DNA of 16,625 nt from JAYEID01 sp964581885 (GTDB taxonomy: Bacteria; Patescibacteriota; WWE3; JAUXAW01; JAYEID01), in NCBI GenBank assembly GCA_964581885.1, contig CAZOPS010000014.1, positions 1 to 16,625 of the forward strand. The letters run 5' to 3'. The position numbers were made by a program, and so were the translations under genes. The stretch's first letter is position 1; each line of letters starts with the position of its first letter. A model generated the notes under the pieces. The model had not been told where the DNA came from and did no database searches. It saw only the letters and a list, made by a program, of their open reading frames with translations. This document shows positions 11,680 to 16,625 of this stretch, one piece after another.

Positions 11680-13641
11680 ATGACTAAATTTAAAAATACA
11701 AAGAAAACTGAACAAACAGAGACTGCTTCTGCTCAAACAAAAGCAGAACCTAAGGAGGAGTCTTTAAGAAAAGTTCAGGAAGAGCCGGCGCAAGACTTAC
11801 CTCAGACCCCCGAATCCCCTGTGGAGGACGATTCTTTTTCTGATTTAGAAGGTGCGCAGGGAGAATACGAGACTTTTGGAGAAGTTCTTGTTGCTGAAGG
11901 ACTTATTACCGAAGCCCAAAAGGATGAGTTGCATTTAGAATCTGTAAATCTAGGAAAATCCGAAGCCGAACTGGTACAGGAAAAGGATTGGTTAACTTCA
12001 AAAGAGTTTGCAAAGGCAAAGGCAAAGTTTCTTGGTGTTCCTTTTGTTGAACTTGCTGGAAAGTCAATCCCCGCAGAAATTTTAGAATTAATACCAGAAC
12101 CCACTGCTAAAAATTATGGGGTGATTCCTTTGGAAAAGAAAGCGGGAGCATTGAGGGCAGCAATGCTTGACCCCCTTGATCTTCCAGCTGTTGAACTGTT
12201 GGAACGTCGGGGTGGAATGAAAGTTGAGCCCGCTTTGGCAGAAAAGGCGGATTTAGAAGCAGCCTTAGAACGGTTTTACGGTGAGGAAAAAGTAGAAGCT
12301 GAAATTTCTGAAGCGGTAGAAGCAGCTGCTCCTAAAACTACTACCAAAATTGAAGAACGGATAAAGAAGATGGAAGATGCGGATAGGATTATTCGCGAAG
12401 CGCCAGTTTCACGAATTGTTTCTCGTTTATTAGAGTATGGGGTAAAAGCCAGAGCTTCTGATATTCATATTGAGCCTCTGGAAGAGCGTACTCGAGTGCG
12501 TTATCGAATTGACGGCGTGCTTCGGGAGCGGTTTGAACTGCCGCGGCGGATTCACTCTTCTATTGTTGCTCGGGTAAAAATTCTTTCTAGATTGCGATTG
12601 GATGAGCGGCGAGTTCCTCAAGATGGCCGGTTTAAGATTGAAGTTGGTGATATAAAGGTGGATCTTCGAGTGTCTGTGGTTCCTTCTGCCTATGGAGAAA
12701 AAGTTGTAATTCGATTTTTGGAAGAGACAGGAAATATTATGAGTTTGGAAGAATTGGGTCTTTTTGGAGTCTCCCTACGAAGGGTAAAGGAATCAATTAC
12801 CCAGCCTAACGGCATTATGTTGGTAACAGGTCCTACAGGTAGTGGTAAAACTCTTACTCTTGCATCTTCTATTACCCGAATTAATGATGTAGGTATTAAT
12901 ATTGTTACTTTGGAAGATCCGGTTGAAATTAAATTGGAAGGTGTTACTCAGATTCAAGTAAATCGTGAGGTAGGCTTAACCTTTTCGTCGGGTTTGCGTT
13001 CTATTCTTCGTCAGGACCCAGATGTTGTGATGGTGGGAGAGATTCGGGACCAGGAGACAGCAGAATTGGCTATTCACGCAGCGTTGACTGGTCACCTTGT
13101 TTTTTCAACTTTGCACACTAATTCTGCAGCAGGAGCTCTCCCACGAATGTTAGATATGGGTGTAGAGCCTTATCTGCTTACTTCTACTGTAAATGTTGTG
13201 GTTGCGCAGCGTTTGGTTCGAACAGTTTGCAAGAAGTGTAAGAAGCCGTACCACCCGCCTAAAGAAGTGGTTGACCAGATTCGCGATTCTTTGGGAGAAA
13301 AGCTTTTTGAAGAAAATGCAAAGGATAAGGATGGAAACTATGTTCTTTGGAAAGGCGAAGGTTGTGAGCACTGTGAGGGTTCTGGGTACAAGGGTCGGAC
13401 TGGTATTTTTGAGGTGTTGGCTGCTTCTGATCCTATTTCTAGATTAGTTTTGGAACGCCAGCCAACACAAGCAATAGAGGAGCAGGCAATTAAAGAAGGT
13501 ATGGCTACTTTGCGCCAAGATGGTTTCCTTAAGGTTCTTCAGGGTTCTACAACACCTGAAGAGGTGCTTCGTGTTACTCGAGATGAAGATGTAGAGGAGG
13601 AAGGGAATGCTAACAAGGGTAGTTTGGAGAACACTAGCTAA
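11680..13641 (+). CDS. pilB: Type IV pilus extension ATPase PilB (GspE/PulE family)
   Basis: This 653-residue hexameric ATPase at the cytoplasmic base of the type IV pilus powers pilin insertion. In order: a charged low-complexity N-terminus (residues 1-60, probably disordered); an MshEN-type domain (FGEVLVAEGLITEAQ onward, about 64-205), a domain that can bind c-di-GMP in some relatives; the N2 domain with ASDIHIEP and YRIDGVL; Walker A GPTGSGKT (384-391); Walker B in DPDVVMVGEIRD (446-457); His box HLVFSTLHTNSA; and a zinc-binding tetracysteine pair, Cys 517/520 and Cys 562/565, in the CKKC and CEHC motifs. The tetracysteine domain separates PilB from PilT. It heads the operon, and pilT follows after 89 bp. 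A weak AGGG lies 12 bases before the ATG. Confidence 0.96.
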   Translation: MTKFKNTKKTEQTETASAQTKAEPKEESLRKVQEEPAQDLPQTPESPVEDDSFSDLEGAQGEYETFGEVLVAEGLITEAQKDELHLESVNLGKSEAELVQEKDWLTSKEFAKAKAKFLGVPFVELAGKSIPAEILELIPEPTAKNYGVIPLEKKAGALRAAMLDPLDLPAVELLERRGGMKVEPALAEKADLEAALERFYGEEKVEAEISEAVEAAAPKTTTKIEERIKKMEDADRIIREAPVSRIVSRLLEYGVKARASDIHIEPLEERTRVRYRIDGVLRERFELPRRIHSSIVARVKILSRLRLDERRVPQDGRFKIEVGDIKVDLRVSVVPSAYGEKVVIRFLEETGNIMSLEELGLFGVSLRRVKESITQPNGIMLVTGPTGSGKTLTLASSITRINDVGINIVTLEDPVEIKLEGVTQIQVNREVGLTFSSGLRSILRQDPDVVMVGEIRDQETAELAIHAALTGHLVFSTLHTNSAAGALPRMLDMGVEPYLLTSTVNVVVAQRLVRTVCKKCKKPYHPPKEVVDQIRDSLGEKLFEENAKDKDGNYVLWKGEGCEHCEGSGYKGRTGIFEVLAASDPISRLVLERQPTQAIEEQAIKEGMATLRQDGFLKVLQGSTTPEEVLRVTRDEDVEEEGNANKGSLENTS

Positions 13642-13672
13642 GCTTGGTTAGAGGTTTGTTCTTGGCTACCTT

Positions 13673-13701
13673 TTGACTTCTCGTATTTTACAAGGTAAAC
13701 T
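13673..13701 (+). promoter_or_regulatory. Candidate internal promoter before pilT
   Basis: TTGACT (13673-13678), a 17-bp spacer and TAAACT (13696-13701) lie in the 89-bp gap between pilB and pilT, with the ATG 29 bp further on. It could give pilT and pilC expression independent of pilB. No terminator is seen after pilB. Confidence 0.4.
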
Positions 13702-13730
13702 TTATTTAGTTATATAGAAATTACCTGCCT

Positions 13731-14786
13731 ATGGACGAGCAATTAAAAGAACTTCTAAATACTACTATAAATGAAGGAGCTTCAGACCTCCATTTAACCG
13801 TGGATGTTCCTCCTACTATTCGAGTTGCTCGTGAACTTATCCCCCTTTCCGATTATTCATCACTTACTCCTGATGATACTGCAAGAATTGTTTTTTCTCT
13901 TTTAGATACTGATCAGCAAGAGCGTTTGAAGGTGAACAGAGAATTAGATTTTTCCTTTACTCACAGTGATGCAAGGTTTAGGGTAAATGCATATTACAGT
14001 ATGGGTTCCCTCGCTGCTGCATTTCGACGAATCCCTTTGGAAATACCAGATATGGATGAGCTCCATCTTCCTGATATTTTACGGGATTTTTGTGAGCTTC
14101 CTCAAGGTTTTGTTTTGGTCACGGGACCTGCTGGCCAAGGTAAGTCAACTACTATTGCTTCTATGTTAGACAGAATTGCGCGTACTCAAGCTGTACATAT
14201 TATTACTATTGAGGATCCTATTGAGTATGTCTTTGAGCATAAGAAAGCTTTGGTTAACCAGCGGGAGATGCATGAGGATACGTTGGCGTGGGACGTAGGT
14301 CTCCGCACAGTACTAAGGGAGGATCCGGATGTGGTTTTTGTTGGGGAGATGCGGGACTATGAAACCATTTCTTCAGCTGTGACTATTGCTGAAACTGGCC
14401 ACCTTGTGTTTTCTACTCTTCATACTAATTCGGCAGCGCAAACTGTTAATCGAATTATTGATGTTTTTCCCGAAGAGGAACAGAAGCAGATCCAGACCCA
14501 GCTGAGTGCTACTTTGGAAGCTGTTGTTTCCCAAAGATTGGTTCCTGCTATTGGGGGTGGTTTGTATCCTGCTTGTGAGATTCTTCTTTCCAGTGCTGGA
14601 GTTAGGAACATAATTCGAGAGGGTAATACTCATCAGATAGATAACGTTATTAGCACGTCTTTGGAGCAAGGTATGGTTTCTCTTGAACGTGCTTTGGTGC
14701 GGTTAGTGAAAGAAGGAAAGGTGGAAGCAGAAGTAGCACGAAGATTTACCTTAAAGCCCCAAGAGTTTGATCGATTGTTAAGATGA
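13731..14786 (+). CDS. pilT: Type IV pilus retraction ATPase PilT
   Basis: This 351-residue ATPase of the PilT/PilU branch drives pilin removal and pilus retraction. The N-terminal PAS-like domain begins LLNTTINEGASDLHLTVDVPP; Walker A is GPAGQGKS (132-139), with Ala and Gln where most PilT proteins have Thr and Ser (GPTGSGKS); the Asp box is IITIEDPIEY; Walker B is in REDPDVVFVGEMRD; the His box is TGHLVFSTLHTNSA. The AIRNLIRE-type C-terminal motif appears as AGVRNIIREGNTHQID, which supports PilT over PilB. There is no tetracysteine zinc site. Length is typical. pilC begins nine bases after the TGA stop, so the two are surely cotranscribed. ATG start without Shine-Dalgarno site. PilU rather than PilT is possible. 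Confidence 0.94.
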   Translation: MDEQLKELLNTTINEGASDLHLTVDVPPTIRVARELIPLSDYSSLTPDDTARIVFSLLDTDQQERLKVNRELDFSFTHSDARFRVNAYYSMGSLAAAFRRIPLEIPDMDELHLPDILRDFCELPQGFVLVTGPAGQGKSTTIASMLDRIARTQAVHIITIEDPIEYVFEHKKALVNQREMHEDTLAWDVGLRTVLREDPDVVFVGEMRDYETISSAVTIAETGHLVFSTLHTNSAAQTVNRIIDVFPEEEQKQIQTQLSATLEAVVSQRLVPAIGGGLYPACEILLSSAGVRNIIREGNTHQIDNVISTSLEQGMVSLERALVRLVKEGKVEAEVARRFTLKPQEFDRLLR

Positions 14787-14795
14787 TTGTAGCCA

Positions 14796-16004
14796 ATGCC
14801 AACTTTTAAGTATGTTGCAAAGGATAGTGAGGGAAACACTAAAAAGGGTTCTGTAGAAGCGAGTAACGAGGCGCGGGCGATTGCAGCAATGCAAGAAAGA
14901 GGGTTAGTACCTGTTTCTATTCGTTCCAAGAGGGAGTTTTTGGATTTAAGCTCTTTGAGAAAGAAGTTCTCGGGGGCAACTCAGAAGGAGAAAGTTGTTT
15001 TTACTCGGCAGTTAGCAACTATGGTGGGTGCTGGGCTTCCTATTACGCAAGCTTTGTCAATTTTGCGGGACCAGGCTGGAGATACAAATTTTGGAGATAT
15101 TTTAGAATACATTGTGGGAGAGGTGGAAGGCGGGAAGCCGTTGTCGGAAGCAATGCGTAAGTTCCCAGATGTTTTTTCTAATACTTATACAGCTCTGGTG
15201 GAAGCTGCGGAAGCATCTGGTGCTATTAAAAAAGTGCTCTTGCGGTTAGCGGAAAATTTGGAAAAAAAGCACGAGTTGCGGCAAAAAATTAAGGGAGCAC
15301 TTTTTTATCCAGCAATGGTAATGGCAGCAATGGTTGGTGTAGCTATACTGCTTTTGGTATTTGTAATCCCGCAGCTTAAGGCTATTTATACTAGTTTTGA
15401 TGCCGAGCTTCCATTTGCTACTCGGTTCTTCTTGAATTTTTCGGATTTTGTTGTTAAGCGGTGGTGGTTTGTGTTAGCGCTCGTTGTGGGATCAGTATTT
15501 GGGTTTCGCTGGTTTAGAAACACAGAACGGGGGCGTTACTTGACTGATGAGCAGGTGCTAAAGGTTCCTATTTTTGGTCCTTTGATCAAACAGATGGAAT
15601 TGGTGGAGATGACTAGGACCTTGTCGCTGCTACTTACTAGTGGGGTGCCAATTTTGGATTCTTTGAGTATTGTTCATAATGCAACCGAAAATGTAATATT
15701 CCGAGATGTATTGGGAGATGCGCGGGAGATAGTGAGACACGGTGAGTCTTTGGCTGCGCCTATTTCGCAATCTGAATATTTTCCTCCTCTGGTAGCGCGA
15801 ATGGTTCGGGTTGGTGAGGAAAGCGGTGAGTTGGGTGAGGTTTTGCTTAAGGTAGCTGAATATTTTGAGGGTGAGGCCGAGCACACTGTGGAAAATCTAA
15901 CTACAGCTTTGGAACCTCTTATTATGATTGTGTTGGGTGTAGGGGTTGGATTTATGGTTTTGTCAATTATTACACCCATATATAACTTAACCAGTCAATT
16001 CTAG
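14796..16004 (+). CDS. pilC: Type IV pilus inner-membrane platform protein PilC
   Basis: This 402-residue integral membrane protein of the GspF/PilC family couples the PilB and PilT motors to pilin movement. The N-terminal part FKYVAKDSEGNTKKGSVEA followed by ARAIAAMQERGL is the usual short soluble leader. Two GspF repeats follow: the first around FTRQLATMVGAGLPITQAL, the second around MTRTLSLLLTSGVPILDSL. Membrane segments are seen at about residues 170-191, 221-238 and 374-394, the normal three-segment topology. Length matches the family. It follows pilT by nine bases. Between its stop and the next gene lies an 18-bp direct repeat (16005-16044). The ATG has no clear Shine-Dalgarno site, consistent with translational coupling to pilT. 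Confidence 0.95.
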   Translation: MPTFKYVAKDSEGNTKKGSVEASNEARAIAAMQERGLVPVSIRSKREFLDLSSLRKKFSGATQKEKVVFTRQLATMVGAGLPITQALSILRDQAGDTNFGDILEYIVGEVEGGKPLSEAMRKFPDVFSNTYTALVEAAEASGAIKKVLLRLAENLEKKHELRQKIKGALFYPAMVMAAMVGVAILLLVFVIPQLKAIYTSFDAELPFATRFFLNFSDFVVKRWWFVLALVVGSVFGFRWFRNTERGRYLTDEQVLKVPIFGPLIKQMELVEMTRTLSLLLTSGVPILDSLSIVHNATENVIFRDVLGDAREIVRHGESLAAPISQSEYFPPLVARMVRVGEESGELGEVLLKVAEYFEGEAEHTVENLTTALEPLIMIVLGVGVGFMVLSIITPIYNLTSQF

Positions 16005-16044
16005 AAAGAGATGATCACGGAAGAGAAAAGAGATGATCACGGAA
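16005..16044 (+). repeat. 18-bp tandem direct repeat after pilC
   Basis: AAAGAGATGATCACGGAA occurs at 16005-16022 and again at 16027-16044, separated by four bases (22-bp period). It contains the palindrome TGATCA. It starts directly after the pilC stop and may be a duplication that arose at the boundary of the segment holding the GxxExxY gene. Confidence 0.85.
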
Positions 16045-16103
16045 AAGATGAGGTTTACAACGGAAAGGGTGTGTTTTTCAAATTTGTTTTATGGCTGATT
16101 TGA
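16011..16103 (+). CDS. Possible 30-codon ORF overlapping the GxxExxY start
   Basis: ATG at 16011 opens a 30-residue frame, charged at the start (MITEEKRDDHGKDE) and hydrophobic at the end (VFFKFVLWLI), stopping at a TGA 13 bases inside the GxxExxY gene. AAGAG lies just before its ATG. The overlap would allow translational coupling. It is short enough to be chance. Confidence 0.2.
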   Translation: MITEEKRDDHGKDEVYNGKGVFFKFVLWLI

Positions 16104-16423
16104 AGTATGGGGAATTAACGGAAAAGGTAATTGGTGCTTGTTTTCGTGTACATGGTGAGCTTGGGTTTGTCCATAAGGAGCGCGTTTACCAAAAGGCTTT
16201 AGCAATTGAGCTAAAAAATTCAGGACTCCGCTTTGAGAAAGAAAAAGGCATTGATATTTTGTATAAAGGTTCAAAAGTAGGTTCATACCGTCCTGATTTT
16301 ATTATTGAAGATAAAGTAGTTTTAGAATTGAAAGCAGTGGATTTCCTACCCATGGCAATAGAAGATCAAATGTATTATTATTTGAAAGGTACGGATTACG
16401 GTGTGGGCCTTTTAATAATTTAA
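16091..16423 (+). CDS. GxxExxY protein (PD-(D/E)XK-like), C-terminus apparently frameshifted
   Basis: This 110-residue protein belongs to the GxxExxY family, classed with PD-(D/E)XK nuclease-like folds; its cellular role is unsettled. The name-giving motif is GFVHKERVYQKAL (Gly 25, Glu 30, Tyr 33). The putative active-site residues are Asp 69 in RPDFII and Glu 79-x-Lys 81 in VLELKA. Relatives are usually 120-135 residues and end with a LLINFG-like strand plus a short tail. Here the frame stops right after GVGLLII, while the +1 frame continues with FNGDNLFEGGEIK, which looks like the missing tail. A one-base insertion or two-base loss near 16412-16421 would explain this. It interrupts the pilus operon between pilC and the pilin gene. 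The upstream ATG at 16091 has no Shine-Dalgarno site. Confidence 0.8.
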   Translation: MADLKYGELTEKVIGACFRVHGELGFVHKERVYQKALAIELKNSGLRFEKEKGIDILYKGSKVGSYRPDFIIEDKVVLELKAVDFLPMAIEDQMYYYLKGTDYGVGLLII

Positions 16424-16440
16424 CGGTGATAATCTCTTTG

Positions 16441-16450
16441 AAGGAGGTGA
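16441..16450 (+). promoter_or_regulatory. Near-perfect Shine-Dalgarno sequence before the pilin gene
   Basis: AAGGAGGTGA is complementary to the 3' end of bacterial 16S rRNA over nearly its full length. The nearest usual in-frame start, TTG at 16464, lies 16 bases after the AGGAGG core, longer than the normal 5-9. An ATA at 16452 lies four bases after it. This strong site implies high pilin translation. Confidence 0.75.
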
Positions 16451-16463
16451 AATAAAAGAAATC

Positions 16464-16625
16464 TTGAAAAATTTAATTAAGAATGTAAGGACACAAGAAA
16501 ACGGTTTTACCTTGGTAGAGCTTTTGGTGGTAATTGTAATTATTGGTATTTTGGCAACTGGTGTTTTGGCTGCTATTAATCCTATTGAGCAGATTCGCCG
16601 TGGGAGGGATACAGCTCGACAGTCT
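16464..16625 (+). CDS. Type IV prepilin (major pilin or pseudopilin), 3' truncated by the window
   Basis: The visible 54 residues show a class III-type prepilin N-terminus. A short basic leader KNLIKNVRTQENG is followed by the cleavage site G|FTLVELLVV (Gly 14, Phe 15 from the TTG start) and the invariant Glu at mature position 5 (Glu 19). The hydrophobic helix runs through VIVIIGILATGVLAAINP, and then comes EQIRRGRDTARQS, a pattern common in pilins of Patescibacteria. PilD would cleave and methylate it, and PilB/PilC would assemble it. The start codon is uncertain: TTG at 16464 is the only usual one near the strong ribosome binding site. The reading frame is open upstream to 16419 and there encodes what looks like the lost tail of the GxxExxY gene. 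The gene is in the same orientation as the pilus operon. Confidence 0.85.
   Translation, partial: MKNLIKNVRTQENGFTLVELLVVIVIIGILATGVLAAINPIEQIRRGRDTARQS

Overview
The window looks like a chromosomal segment of a small-genome bacterium, most likely Patescibacteria (Candidate Phyla Radiation), possibly the Microgenomates side. The reasons are indirect: moderately low GC, single gyrA and gyrB genes, a compact pilB-pilT-pilC-pilin operon, a minimal delta-prime clamp-loader subunit with a degraded P-loop, a GxxExxY protein, and intergenic DNA packed with short palindromes and tandem repeats. TGA ends several genes in plausible places (the RAYT transposase, pilT), so the standard bacterial code fits and a TGA-recoding lineage is unlikely. 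The lineage is inference, not proof.

Layout. Positions 1-292 are a repeat island. Positions 293-2842 hold a minus-strand unit: a structured leader with its own promoter and terminator, an 85-codon orphan gene, a second terminator-like hairpin, a DUF1846 (UPF0371) protein and an adenine-type phosphoribosyltransferase. A plus-strand MGDG-synthase/MurG-like glycosyltransferase (2908-3990) follows. Next is a RAYT (REP-associated tyrosine transposase) with one REP-like palindrome on each side (4007-4941). gyrB and gyrA lie in tandem on the minus strand (9554 to 4944). Upstream of them, also on the minus strand, are holB (delta-prime) and a short PSP1/RicT-like gene, separated by a 624-bp repeat island (10264-10887). 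A divergent promoter region at 11596-11638 then feeds the plus-strand type IV pilus operon: pilB, pilT, pilC, a GxxExxY gene, and a type IV prepilin cut by the window end.

How the genes work together. GyrA and GyrB form DNA gyrase. HolB belongs to the clamp loader, and its pairing with a PSP1/RicT gene recalls the holB-ricT neighbourhood of Firmicutes. PilB (extension ATPase), PilT (retraction ATPase), PilC (platform protein) and the prepilin make up the core of a type IV pilus machine. The DUF1846 protein and phosphoribosyltransferase may form a small nucleotide-related unit.

The most unusual material is non-coding. A family of hairpins has a constant TCRGAA core and a GAAATT tail, while the stem base pairs differ from copy to copy and remain complementary. 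The same repeat modules appear in both islands. The RAYT/REP pair shares a CTGTA tag at fixed spacing. The leader ahead of the 85-codon gene looks like an attenuator. Finally, the GxxExxY gene sits inside the pilus operon and appears frameshifted at its C-terminus, its remnant reading in frame into the pilin gene.
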